DNA of 64,000 bases. Origin: Pleurocapsaceae cyanobacterium CSU_1_1 (lineage in GTDB: Bacteria; Cyanobacteriota; Cyanobacteriia; Cyanobacteriales; Xenococcaceae). The first letter of the stretch is position 1. Each line of letters opens with the position of its first letter. Below, piece by piece: positions 45,801 to 54,644 of this stretch. The stretch covers positions 21,356-85,355 of the forward strand of contig JAAUOU010000005.1 of assembly GCA_012034765.1 (NCBI GenBank), in the 5' to 3' direction. A program made the translations under genes and the position numbers. The notes beneath the pieces were generated by a model. The model saw only the letters and a program-made list of their open reading frames with translations. It did no database searches and was not told the DNA's origin.

Positions 45801-47031
45801 TCAGTAGCCCAGGATAAAGTAAATTATTATAAAAATCCCACTGAAAAAAGATCGCAATCAGCAGCAGATAATAAACCCAGGTTGCATTCAGGTCAATCAA
45901 CCACCTCAACCCAATCATCAACACAATTGAGCCTAATAGTACGTAGCGAAATACCAAAAGGCGACTATAGCGATCGGCAATCTGCGAAAATGCACCATAA
46001 ATTGGCACAGAACACAAACCAATTAACATAAAGGCGATAGGCAGTTGTCCCGCACCTACTTGACTGACAAAGAGTGAATTAGCGATCGCCATTGCCATTA
46101 CGTTATAGATTAAAACGGTGACGGCCAAAAGCAGGAGTTGAGGTAAGCGATCGAAACCGTCACTGTAGAGTAAAGAATTTTGACTAGTCGCCCCAAAAAT
46201 ATTGCGCGCCACTGCGGGAGGAAAATATAGCAAGAAACAAAAAATACCCAGCCAGGTGAAAAACTGGATCTTAGCCAACTGTTGCATGATGTTGGGCATT
46301 TGCCTGAGAGTACGCCAAGATTGCTTTAAACTGTTCATCACGCTACCCTGAGATGACTTAAGCTGCTTAAACTGAGCCAAATTAGCGGGAGGATATTCAG
46401 GGGTGGTCACAATCGTCCACAATACAGTACCTAAAAATAATACTCCGCCCACATAAAAAGATACTTCCACCGTCAGGGGGATCTTACGCCAAGGGGTAAT
46501 AGCATTACTGAGGGAAAAAACATTACTCAAAATCCAGGGTAGCGCTGAAGCTGAAACTGCTCCTAAACCCAGCATAATACTTTGCATCGCAAATCCTTTA
46601 GTACGCTGTTCTTGGGGTAACAAATCTCCCACAAAAGCGCGAAAAGGAACTATACTGATATTGGCGCTGGTATCTAAAATCCAAAGTAATCCTGCTGCCA
46701 TCCACAGGGTTGAAGCATGAGGCATTAAAATTAAGGCGATAAAAGCCAAAACTGCTCCTGCTAAAAAATAAGGTCGTCTTCTACCCAGAAAATTCCAAGT
46801 ATAGTCACTCAAATTGCCGACAATAGGCTGCACCAATAAACCAGTTAAGGGGGCAGCTAACCAGAGAATTGGTAGCTGATCGGCATGAGCGCCCAAATGC
46901 TCAAAAATAGCGCTCATGTTTGCCATCTGTAGTCCCCAGCCAAACTGAATTCCCAAAAACCCGAAGTTCATATTCCATAGCTGTCGAAAGCTAAATACAG
47001 GCTGGGGTGCAGATTGTGGAGAAATTGACAT
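42859..47031 (-). CDS. MFS transporter-HEAT repeat-cyclic-nucleotide-binding fusion
   Basis: A 1,390-residue fusion. Residues 1-460 form a 12-helix MFS/GPH-type transporter (WAAPLTGLLVQPIVGNLSDYTWNFLGRRRPYF given as PLTGLLVQPIVGNLSD, FLGRRRPYFLAG). A second membrane block of about six to seven helices spans 480-690 (LNYNGIPHQYVGRIRALSDG), recalling nucleotide-transporter-like halves. Helical HEAT repeats follow (about 740-1240). A cyclic-nucleotide-binding domain ends it (about 1255-1380) with LSLDELFSIDQALEQ, ETIYTEGSWG and YFGEIALFDEAPR. A repeat-derived stretch interrupts the HEAT region. The substrate is unknown; cNMP may gate it. The ATG is preferred over an upstream TTG. It is divergent from the GT4 gene. 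Confidence 0.85.
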   Translation of the reverse strand: MSISPQSAPQPVFSFRQLWNMNFGFLGIQFGWGLQMANMSAIFEHLGAHADQLPILWLAAPLTGLLVQPIVGNLSDYTWNFLGRRRPYFLAGAVLAFIALILMPHASTLWMAAGLLWILDTSANISIVPFRAFVGDLLPQEQRTKGFAMQSIMLGLGAVSASALPWILSNVFSLSNAITPWRKIPLTVEVSFYVGGVLFLGTVLWTIVTTPEYPPANLAQFKQLKSSQGSVMNSLKQSWRTLRQMPNIMQQLAKIQFFTWLGIFCFLLYFPPAVARNIFGATSQNSLLYSDGFDRLPQLLLLAVTVLIYNVMAMAIANSLFVSQVGAGQLPIAFMLIGLCSVPIYGAFSQIADRYSRLLVFRYVLLGSIVLMIGLRWLIDLNATWVYYLLLIAIFFQWDFYNNLLYPGLLTDYFTTLEYKRYAPFIGIAQAVGTLVGGGLTLLLSNYLPSRELLWCLPGFMGIAFGQLVYLERSQRRLQTIKEEKLSIVESWKILPELGKRYPLVFFLAASSFLLVIIYLCSEFLWFNIYGQQFDESQLTGFLGLMRMIISLIQVVFLYGITRPLLKWVGVARLNAVYPVTTLVSLGGLLFNFKLPTAIALHINGDALYKSINLPVHQLNYNGIPHQYVGRIRALSDGLIYSVGLTLAGLVLWLCHLYLSLEQITWLAIILTVILLLVRIPMGKYYIQSLEDMIRGDLINLDDFEQPGTQLPLQSSSLIDEFLTSGDRYNQLKGLELAANVGNPEQFFTQVRSLLPNADAVMRQEILKLYQNSNQTILQEFAQLLADDCVNVRGVALEVLIANQYAFNPSDLKHLVGDLDYPQALFPLTPNSTPDAEGDTPPGAYPKVYTQLSEASPLVNPLGYSLGSNHDPSSQREAERQVHALALVATFQNTHAKDLDSKIAEQFWQLKLTDETIKAIARVVRYSGNPEFITLIEYLLSQANPEAKQAALEALVSLATAQDSNLTKIALAETDHQDPAVRVAAYKILEITHTPEAIEQITQGLADASAQVRQQVACTLAAYGQEGLAIAQSQLTASNPAIAQTAIAAIAKYNNKRANEILFQHLIPEFQQFNLTRKWQQQIPTKDPSWQFLALAIEDYQQRLLQKVLYILSCLGYSRTVSLVQRVLATSDRRDLANAVEILASINHRRFIQPLIPLLEQRVSSKTPSKLLQSSPQWLEAKGYKILLEALESSDRWIKTGASVALAVVPTALLNDPDPVVQSVIREIFSLAYQFTCPVSNSMNRLLLLRNIALFKNLSLDELFSIDQALEQKQVLAGETIYTEGSWGGHLYMIAGGKIQIIKELDGEPQAIKQLTAGQYFGEIALFDEAPRWDGAIALEDSTLLCLEKKRFISLISQRPQIILELCRFLSRRLRETDKYMFAKKIYSAN
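44390..44545. repeat. Palindrome-rich insertion inside the HEAT region of the fusion gene
   Basis: GC-richer sequence with small inverted repeats (CTTCGC GTT GCGAAG; GGATC GTGATTT GATCC) interrupts the HEAT repeats without breaking the frame. It encodes non-HEAT residues such as PDAEGDTPPGAYPKV and SNHDPSSQREAER. The shape matches dispersed cyanobacterial palindromic elements that inserted in frame. Confidence 0.5.
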
Positions 47032-47322
47032 AAAGCGAAAAATACCAAAATATTGAGCCTGCAAAGACCTAATAATATTGTAAGTTTAGGGCAACTTCAA
47101 CTCATTGCCGATTTATCTTTACCTAAAATCGGACAGTTTGGTGGTGTGTATGCTTAAATATGAGGACAGTAATTGATATTTATAATTACTCTTATTTTTC
47201 TTCTCTAGCAGATAAATAATTGGGAATTAGCAGAAATTTAAGATGAATTTCAAACTTTATCCTGAAGTCATAAGTCAAGTAGAGTTGTAGCTATCCACAG
47301 TGCGATCGCGTGAGGGATTAAA
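47032..47322. promoter_or_regulatory. Divergent intergenic region upstream of the GT4 gene
   Basis: 291 bases with a HIP1 site near the downstream end and no frame I trust. It holds the divergent promoters of the fusion gene and the GT4 gene, but no boxes can be assigned. Confidence 0.3.
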
Positions 47323-48513
47323 ATGATGAAAATTTTAGCACTAGCTTGGGAATTTCCCCCTCGTATCGTTGGTGGAATTGCTCGTCATGTAGCAGAATTG
47401 TACCCAGAAATCATTAAACTGGGATATGAAGTCCATTTGCTCACGGTGGAGTTTGGTTCAGCCCCCAAATATGAACTGGTGGAGGGGATTCATCTCTATC
47501 GCTGTTCTGTTAATCATGGTAATGATTTTTTCCATTGGGTTGCCAATATGAACGATAGTATGGGCTGTCTTGGTGGCGAATTATTAATGAAGCATGGTGA
47601 CTTTGATTTGATTCACGCCCATGATTGGTTAGTGGGGGATGCAGCGATCGCCCTCAAGTATAATTTTAAACTGCCCCTCGTTGCGACGATCCACGCCACA
47701 GAATATGGTCGTTACAACGGCATCCATAACCTCAGACAACAGTATATTAACGGTAAAGAGAAACTTTTGGCTCACGAGGCTTGGCGCATCATTGTCTGTA
47801 GTCAATATATGCGTGAGGAAATTCAGCGCGTTTTTCAGTCTCCCCCAGATAAAATTGATGTGATTTATAATGGCATCCGTCCAGAAAAAAAACATCACGG
47901 TAATAACTTCAATCGCACTAAATTTCGTCGTCGCTTTGCCAACGATCGCGAGCAGATTATCTATTATGTCGGGCGTATGACTTATGAGAAAGGCATTTCT
48001 GTCTTGCTTGATGCTGCTCCACGAATTATCAGCTTAATGGGGGGAGGAGTTAAGTTTGTGATTATCGGTGGCGGAGATACTAGCCGCTTGAAATACCAGG
48101 CGCAAAGTTTGGGAATTTGGGAACAGTGTTATTTTACTGGCTTTATGTCAGACGCTGATTTAGATAAGTTTCAGACGATCGCCGACTGCGCTGTTTTTCC
48201 TAGTTTATATGAACCCTTCGGTATCGTGGCGTTAGAAAGCTTTGCGGCTCGCGTTCCCGTGGTTGTTTCCGACACAGGGGGACTTCCTGAAGTAGTGGAG
48301 CATAACCGTACAGGCATTGTCACTCGTGCCAACGATCCTGACTCGTTAACCTGGGGTATTATGCAAGTGCTACAAAACCCTGAATACTCTCAGCAACTCG
48401 TAGAGCAAGCTTACAAATCAATCGCCCAACGCTTTAGCTGGCATGATTTAGCTAAACAAACTTGTGGCGTATATCTCCATATTGCTCATGAGCGATCGCA
48501 AGTTGTTTGGTAA
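47323..48513 (+). CDS. GT4-family glycosyltransferase
   Basis: A 396-residue GT-B glycosyltransferase. The N-terminal domain starts ILALAWEFPPRIVGGIARHV and has DLIHAHDWLVGDA. The C-terminal domain has YVGRMTYEKGI, FPSLYEPFGIVALESFA and the nucleotide-sugar EX7E element E-P-F-G-I-V-A-L-E. The opening matches glycogen-synthase-like GT4 enzymes. Cyanobacterial members are implicated in polysaccharide or lipid glycosylation, but the substrate is unknown. No operon partner overlaps; a flavin reductase gene follows after 87 bases. Confidence 0.88.
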   Translation: MMKILALAWEFPPRIVGGIARHVAELYPEIIKLGYEVHLLTVEFGSAPKYELVEGIHLYRCSVNHGNDFFHWVANMNDSMGCLGGELLMKHGDFDLIHAHDWLVGDAAIALKYNFKLPLVATIHATEYGRYNGIHNLRQQYINGKEKLLAHEAWRIIVCSQYMREEIQRVFQSPPDKIDVIYNGIRPEKKHHGNNFNRTKFRRRFANDREQIIYYVGRMTYEKGISVLLDAAPRIISLMGGGVKFVIIGGGDTSRLKYQAQSLGIWEQCYFTGFMSDADLDKFQTIADCAVFPSLYEPFGIVALESFAARVPVVVSDTGGLPEVVEHNRTGIVTRANDPDSLTWGIMQVLQNPEYSQQLVEQAYKSIAQRFSWHDLAKQTCGVYLHIAHERSQVVW

Positions 48514-48599
48514 TTAATCTTCATTGCTTATTGCTCAACTTGCCAATTAAGGCAAAAATTTGTTAGCTTATACGTAGTCGTAATGAGTATGAGTTAATT

Positions 48600-49145
48600 A
48601 TGGTTAAAATAGTCGGAATTGTTGGTAGTCTTCGCCCAGATGCCTATAGTGCTTTAGCTTTACAGCAGGCAATCGAGCGGGTCAAAGAATTAGGTGCTGT
48701 TACGGAAATCCTGGACTTAAGAGAAATGCAGTTACCTTTTTGTGATGGTGGTAGTGAATATCCAGAATATCCCGATGTGGAAATATTAAGAGAAAAGGTA
48801 AAGGCTGCGAATGGATTGATTTTGGCAACTCCCGAATATCATGGCAGCGTCAGTGGTGTATTAAAGAATGCATTGGATCTCATGAGTTTTGAGCATTTAT
48901 CGGGCAAGGTGACGGGACTGATTAGCGTTTTAGGCGGACAATCTAATAGTAATGCTCTTAATGATTTAAGAATTATTGTTAGGTGGGTACATGGGTGGGT
49001 TATTCCCGAACAGATTGCGATCGGGCAAGCATGGCAGGCATTTACGCCATCTGGAGAGCTAAAAGATGAGAAGCTAGGGGCAAGATTCGATCAGTTTGCT
49101 CAAAGTTTAGTTAATAGCTCTGCTTTATTAAAAGGTTCAAGCTAG
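48600..49145 (+). CDS. NADPH-dependent FMN reductase family protein
   Basis: A 181-residue flavodoxin-fold protein. The FMN phosphate loop is GSLRPDAYSALAL, and ATPEYHGSVSGVLKNALD is the family's flavin-site block, with LISVLGGQSNSNALNDLR further on. Members reduce FMN, quinones or azo compounds using NADPH. It may be a stress quinone reductase. It stands alone between the GT4 gene and a convergent membrane-protein gene. Confidence 0.87.
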   Translation: MVKIVGIVGSLRPDAYSALALQQAIERVKELGAVTEILDLREMQLPFCDGGSEYPEYPDVEILREKVKAANGLILATPEYHGSVSGVLKNALDLMSFEHLSGKVTGLISVLGGQSNSNALNDLRIIVRWVHGWVIPEQIAIGQAWQAFTPSGELKDEKLGARFDQFAQSLVNSSALLKGSS

Positions 49146-49191
49146 TTTTAGATCAATCGTCAAACACACATCCTACTAATTCACTGAGTAT

Positions 49192-50900
49192 TTAATGAGA
49201 TCTGGTTGGCTGCTTCTCTAAAAGACAGGAGCTTTTTAATAGCTTTAAAGTATCGCTGGACACAGCTAAACAAGACGGCATTATTTTGATTAATGCAGGA
49301 GGATATTTTGACTTTAATTGCGCGATCGCTTGTTGAGTTTGTTTTGTCCAGGAGCTATTAGTCAACCAATTTTTAGCTAATAAATATTTGGCGGTAAAAG
49401 CATTATTATCAAGCAGTAAATAATCTACATTATATTGTCGAATAAAAGACTGTAAAACTTTTAGATCGGGACTATATTGGGCTTGTAATAGATCAATCGT
49501 CCTTTGTTTGATTTGATTATAATAAGCAGGATGATATGCCAGGGCAAACTCATCTCCGACTAAAATCGAGCGTTGGCAAAAAGCGGGTATGTTATTAACT
49601 TCGGTGCTTAAGGATGCTACTAGGATATCTTTTGGCTGTTGGGCTAAATATTGATATATTTCAGGAGCAGTACCCACTCGCCAATCTTGAAACCAATTAA
49701 TCGAGATATAGGGAATAGCAGGAACAATAATTATCGTTAGAGCAAATAAAGTTACCAAAGCTATTTTAGTTTTTTCTAATAGATTGAATTGCTGTTTATT
49801 TTTTAACCACCTTTGACCTATATCTAACCAGATTGTCAAGACAATACCTGTGGAAATTGCTAAGACAAATTGAATTGTATGATAAGTATAACGGCTAGGT
49901 AAATGTAGTTTGGGTAATAATATATGTGCTAAAAAAACATTAATAAAGACGCTATTATTACCTGAAGCAAAATATTAATTTTTTGGGTAATTAGTTTAGT
50001 AATTGGTATTTTTTTATTTAATAGCCAAGGTAATGCTAACCCGCTCCAAATTATCGTAGGGAATAATGGTAAAGTCAGACCACTAGAGCCTGTAAACCAA
50101 TATTTAAGCCAGCCTACACCAAAAAAAGGACTTCTCCCGCCTAAGTTAAATTCTGGCATTTGTCGCATTTGTAAGGCAGTTACAGTTGTGGCTAATTCAG
50201 AGGGTTTTTGGGTTATCGGATAAAGAGCGATCGCTGTAACTATCAATCCTGCAATCCACCAAATATACGGTTGTTTTTGGTTAGTAAAATTAATGAGCGA
50301 CTTGCTTCGTAATCTTATTAATCTAAGACTGTGTATTGTCATCTCGATTAATATAATATGCGGATAAAATAAGCCCTGGAGTAACATTAAAATTAAACAG
50401 GGAACAATGTATTCTAAAGATAGGTAATATAAGAAAGCTGCAAATAATGGATAGATAAAAGCTCTAGGAGTTGCTGAAACTAAATCATCGTTGAGCCAGA
50501 GAAGTTGATTAATTAATAAGCTACTAATAAATCCTGCTAAAGGGATAGGAAATATTTGTAGAGTAAATAAATATATATAAATAGTCGTAATAATAGCTAG
50601 AACTGGAGGTAAAAGTTTCGCTAGTAAGATTGGTTTAAAACCAAGTTTAGCAGCCAATAAATAGATAAACTTAAACCCAATCGGAGCAAGTCCAGTAAAA
50701 TAGTCGGCAATTAAATCATGAGGAAATAAATCAGGATCGATAAATCTTTGTAGCCAAACTACGTGTTGTCTAGCATCATCTTGGACAATATATTCTTGAT
50801 TAAAAACAAAATAATAAAAATACAATCCATAATATAGGGCAACCATTAAGCTGATACCCAACCAAAAATTAGCACCTCGATGGTTATGATTATTTAACAT
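49192..50900 (-). pseudogene. Large membrane protein (GT-C-like), frame broken at a T7 run
   Basis: Two frames join into a 569-residue protein after one base is added at A7 on the plus strand (49931-49937): SLLMFF continues as LAHILLPKLHLPSRYTYH. About ten to twelve membrane segments are predicted, with an early acidic periplasmic loop IVQDDARQHVVWLQRF that recalls the catalytic loop of GT-C glycosyltransferases. The last 180 residues include a soluble part with YLAQQPKDILVASLSTEV and the block YNVDYLLLDNNAFTA. It is 64 bases downstream of the DUF1400 hydrolase on the same strand. Identity is uncertain. Confidence 0.6.
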
Positions 50901-50964
50901 TTACTGAGTATATCTAAAGAATTATCAACTAAACATTAATTATTTGGATAAGCTAAAGCTGAGG

Positions 50965-52539
50965 TTAATTAGCTAACAAATGCAAATTATAGGGTTTCTG
51001 GGCGATCGCCTGAAGATATGCAGTACTTAAATAGGGAATATAACTGGGATCTTCGGCAATATAGCTTTGGAAAAAAACTAACGACAACAAATTTTGATAA
51101 GTTTTTGCTACTTGTGAAGTTTTTGCTTGTGATAATTGCGTCTCTTTTGATAAAGTGACATTAGAGTGGGGTAGCTTTTCGGAAATTACCAAATAGCTAT
51201 CTTTACCCAAAGAATTAAACAACGGTACTTGTTCTTCTAATAAAGAAGTTAGAAAATCCTGATCTACTACCTGAAACATAATCGGGATGGAAATCTTATC
51301 TTGTTTTTGTCTGCCAAAAATACTGTGACCAAAAGGCACAAACATATATGCAGCCTTGATGCGATCGTCTTTCAAGCTTGGTCGATCTCTAGGCAATTCC
51401 AAAGCTCGACATTGATACAAAATCGAAATATTAAGTAGGTTTAGCGGTTGAGCGCAGTCTTGCTCTAGCTGAGTAAAATCAAACTCTGCACCTGCCAAAG
51501 AAAGACCTGTTGTCCCGCCGATAGAATAGCCAAAAAACCCTACTTGTTTTAAATTAAGCTGATGATCGAAGCGATCGCGATTGAGTTGTTCTAGTCGATC
51601 CAAAATATAACTGATATCAAGAGGGCGATTAATAAACTCGGTAGCATCAAAATTCTCTCGATATAACCCTTCGACAAAAGCTTTTTGACGATTGCGATCG
51701 CTTCCTGGATGGTCGGGAATAACTACCCCAAAGCCACGCGAAGTTAAATAACCTGCTAACTCTTCAAAGCGATCTCGTTTTGCCCCCAAGCCATTAGAAA
51801 CGACAATCATCGGTATATTACCAGTCTTATTTTGAGGTAAATATAGATCCGTCACCAAATTGCGATCGCGCTGACGGTCATAAAATTTTAAAGTTTGTTT
51901 CGTCACCTGATAATTCCCAGGCTGTGATAAATCGCGAAACTTGTTATTTTTCTGGATATTTTTCTGAATATTTTTAGGCACAACCTCTTTCTTTGACAAG
52001 CTGGCAATAAACTCCTGAGTATCTTCCTCCGCTTGGTCAACCTGCTTAACTAACTGAAGTAATTCTCCTAAATTGAGCTTAATATCCGTAGGAAAGCGTT
52101 GCAGAAAATCCACAAAGTTAATTCCTTCTGAAGATTGTGCTGTTTGCACCACCGCAGCACGCAAACCAGAGAAACCATTAATATAACCAGGTAGTTGAAT
52201 AATCTCCCCAATGCGTTGCAACATTTTAACCCCCGCTGAAGTTCGAGAATAACGATAGACCAACACAGGATCGACATCATAACTCTGTCTCAGAAACTTC
52301 CGTAACTGTTTGCTTTGCTTGTCTGGAATATATCTAAAATAGTAATTTAAACTATCGCTTACTTCTCCCGTCTCGGCAAAAGTTGCCAAATCTTGCACCT
52401 GAATGTTAAAACCCAACAAACTATAGTTAAAATCAATCCTTTCAGCAGGAATAGTCGATCGCTCCAGCGCCACTACGCCAACCAAAGTTACAACTATCAA
52501 TAGCAAACCAGATCCAACACCTCGCAACCCATTACCCAT
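50965..52539 (-). CDS. DUF1400-type alpha/beta hydrolase
   Basis: A 524-residue exported hydrolase. A signal or anchor segment (LLLIVVTLVGVVAL) is followed by the DUF1400 region (about 25-170). The alpha/beta hydrolase domain has VVSNGLGAKRDRFEELAGYL, IPDHPGSDRN and the nucleophile elbow GYSIGGTTGLSL. The catalytic His is probably in KLPHSNVTL. Relatives are chlorophyllase- or lipase-like enzymes of cyanobacteria. Its ATG overlaps the stop of the acyl-AMP ligase gene (TAATG), so the two are translationally coupled; lipid or acyl-group handling in the envelope is a reasonable inference. Confidence 0.85.
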   Translation of the reverse strand: MGNGLRGVGSGLLLIVVTLVGVVALERSTIPAERIDFNYSLLGFNIQVQDLATFAETGEVSDSLNYYFRYIPDKQSKQLRKFLRQSYDVDPVLVYRYSRTSAGVKMLQRIGEIIQLPGYINGFSGLRAAVVQTAQSSEGINFVDFLQRFPTDIKLNLGELLQLVKQVDQAEEDTQEFIASLSKKEVVPKNIQKNIQKNNKFRDLSQPGNYQVTKQTLKFYDRQRDRNLVTDLYLPQNKTGNIPMIVVSNGLGAKRDRFEELAGYLTSRGFGVVIPDHPGSDRNRQKAFVEGLYRENFDATEFINRPLDISYILDRLEQLNRDRFDHQLNLKQVGFFGYSIGGTTGLSLAGAEFDFTQLEQDCAQPLNLLNISILYQCRALELPRDRPSLKDDRIKAAYMFVPFGHSIFGRQKQDKISIPIMFQVVDQDFLTSLLEEQVPLFNSLGKDSYLVISEKLPHSNVTLSKETQLSQAKTSQVAKTYQNLLSLVFFQSYIAEDPSYIPYLSTAYLQAIAQKPYNLHLLAN

Positions 52540-54398
52540 TACCTAAAAATCCCAACTAAATATAGTCCTCGGCGAATTTTACCTTGAGCGATCGCCGACA
52601 ATATTTTAAAATAAGTAAGAGGATTAGTATATCTTTGGAACAACCCCGTCACATCACTACTTGCTACATCTTGGTGATACCATTCTTGCCAAATATCTAA
52701 ACTGCGATCCAGAAACATATCTTTGCACTTAGCACGTTGTACTTTGCCACTAGAGGTTTTTGGGATACGCCCAGGCAATAATAAAACAATACCGTAAATA
52801 TCAATAAAGTGTTGTTGGAAAACCTGCCAACGGATTGCTTCCACCACTTCATCCATAACTAAAGATTTTCGCTGGGTGCGTTCAATTTCCTGAGCAACTA
52901 CCAATCGAGGTTTTCCTTCCACCTCAACGGAGAAAGCAGCACCAGAGTTAGGTTTTAATCCCAGGTGAGACTGTTCGATGGTTTGCTCAATATGCTGTGG
53001 ATAGTGATTAAGTCCCCAAAATACTAATACATCATGTGTACGACCAGTAATATATAGTTCACCATCACTAATAAAACCCAAGTCTCCAGTACGTAAATAT
53101 TGTGTACCTTGCCAGCTAGCCTGAAACGTGTGCTGAGTTTGCTCACTTAACTGCCAATACCCTTGTCCGACATTAGAACCTGAATACCAGATTTCACCGA
53201 TTCGATCTGGTTCACATTTCGTTAAAGTCAGAGGATCGGCAATCAAAATCTTACCGTTTAGCCAAGGATAACCCCCGCTTACAAAACTCTTAGTCCCTGG
53301 TTGAAACTCATCTACAATTACCACTCTGTTTTGCTCTAAGGCGACTTCATCTAAATATTTAACTTTTGGATACTTGGCTCGATCTCCCCCTGTAATCATT
53401 AAAGTCGCCTCCGCCATTCCGTAGCAAGGATAGAAAGCAGTTGATTTAAAGCCACAACTGGCAAACTTAAGGTTAAATTCCTCTAAAGTAATAGTTTGTA
53501 CTGGTTCAGCGCCACAAAACGCCACTTTCCAACTACTTAAGTCTAATTGTGCCACTTCTGCTGTCGTAACGCGATCGCATAATAAATCATAGGCAAAATT
53601 TGGCGCACCGCTAGTCGTCCCCTGATACTTACTAATCGCCTGTAGCCAACGTATCGGTTTTTGGACAAAACTAACGGGAGACATCATCACGCAATACCCT
53701 CCTACATATATAGGCTGGATCACGTTACCAATCAAACCCATGTCGTGAAACAGGGGTAGCCAACCCACCCCTACCAAGTCTGAGGTATGTCCAAACGCCT
53801 GCTTTAACATCTCCTGATTCTGCATCAGACACCCATGAGTAATCATCACTCCTTTTGGTTCACCTGTAGAGCCAGAGGTATATTGCAAGAAAGCCAAAGT
53901 ATCAGTCGCGATCTCTGGGACAGTCCAACCATCAGCTTGTAACTCTATCTTGTCCGTATCCAAACAATGTAGCGTCGCTTTGTCCCACTCTGATAGCCGT
54001 ATCTTTAATTTATTAAACGAACTAGAGTTAGTTAAAATTATTTCCGCATCCGCAGATTCCAGACGGCTTTGTAATTCTAATGTAGTCAAGCGGTTTTTCG
54101 GTGGATGACAGGGTACAGCTACAACTCCCGCATAGAGACAGCCAAAAAAAGCTGTAATAAACTCCAAGCCTCCACTATAAGGATATACCAGTAAAGCTCT
54201 AGAGCTAGGTTTAACAAGTTGTTGTAATTGAGCAGCGATCGCTTTTGCCTTAAGATCTAATTCCTGATAAGTTAGCCTAGTCTCTTTATTGTCTCCATCC
54301 CTGAGAAAAATATAAGCTAGATTATTTCCTTGAGAAATAGCTCGACGTTGCAATATTTCTACAATGTTAGACTTGTTAGACTCAAGTTGACTAGACAT
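52539..54398 (-). CDS. Fatty acyl-AMP ligase (FAAL)
   Basis: A 619-residue adenylate-forming enzyme of the FAAL type. The AMP-binding motif is LQYTSGSTGEPKGVMITHG. Other FAAL blocks are GWLPLFHDMGLIGNVIQPI, FYPCYGMAEATLM and YLRTGDLGFISDGELYITGR. The C-terminal lysine region GRIPKTSSGKVQRAKCK completes the fold. FAALs activate fatty acids as acyl-AMP for transfer to an acyl carrier protein, often at the start of polyketide or lipid pathways. No carrier protein or synthase is adjacent. It is coupled to the DUF1400 hydrolase gene and followed by a membrane protein gene, so the three may build an envelope lipid. Confidence 0.9.
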   Translation of the reverse strand: MSSQLESNKSNIVEILQRRAISQGNNLAYIFLRDGDNKETRLTYQELDLKAKAIAAQLQQLVKPSSRALLVYPYSGGLEFITAFFGCLYAGVVAVPCHPPKNRLTTLELQSRLESADAEIILTNSSSFNKLKIRLSEWDKATLHCLDTDKIELQADGWTVPEIATDTLAFLQYTSGSTGEPKGVMITHGCLMQNQEMLKQAFGHTSDLVGVGWLPLFHDMGLIGNVIQPIYVGGYCVMMSPVSFVQKPIRWLQAISKYQGTTSGAPNFAYDLLCDRVTTAEVAQLDLSSWKVAFCGAEPVQTITLEEFNLKFASCGFKSTAFYPCYGMAEATLMITGGDRAKYPKVKYLDEVALEQNRVVIVDEFQPGTKSFVSGGYPWLNGKILIADPLTLTKCEPDRIGEIWYSGSNVGQGYWQLSEQTQHTFQASWQGTQYLRTGDLGFISDGELYITGRTHDVLVFWGLNHYPQHIEQTIEQSHLGLKPNSGAAFSVEVEGKPRLVVAQEIERTQRKSLVMDEVVEAIRWQVFQQHFIDIYGIVLLLPGRIPKTSSGKVQRAKCKDMFLDRSLDIWQEWYHQDVASSDVTGLFQRYTNPLTYFKILSAIAQGKIRRGLYLVGIFR

Positions 54399-54644
54399 TA
54401 TGGCTGCTGTTTATTCAATGCAAACTAAACCATAAATATAACCTGGGTTTAAGAAAACCTAAAAACAGAGGAGATGACTTTGACTAAAATCTTCCATCTG
54501 TCTGTAATTAAACCGTGATATTTGATTACAAGAATTAATCTTTGATTCATGCAAGAAATCTAATCTCGTAGTTTAACAGTTGCACTTCGGTTAAGATGGG
54601 AATCGAAATCTAATGATCAAGTCGAGCTAGTAAGCTTGTTCCTA
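54399..54644. promoter_or_regulatory. Divergent promoter region between FAAL and permease genes
   Basis: 246 bases without a trusted coding frame. It must hold promoters for the leftward acyl-AMP ligase gene and the rightward permease gene. No reliable boxes or hairpins were found. Confidence 0.3.
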
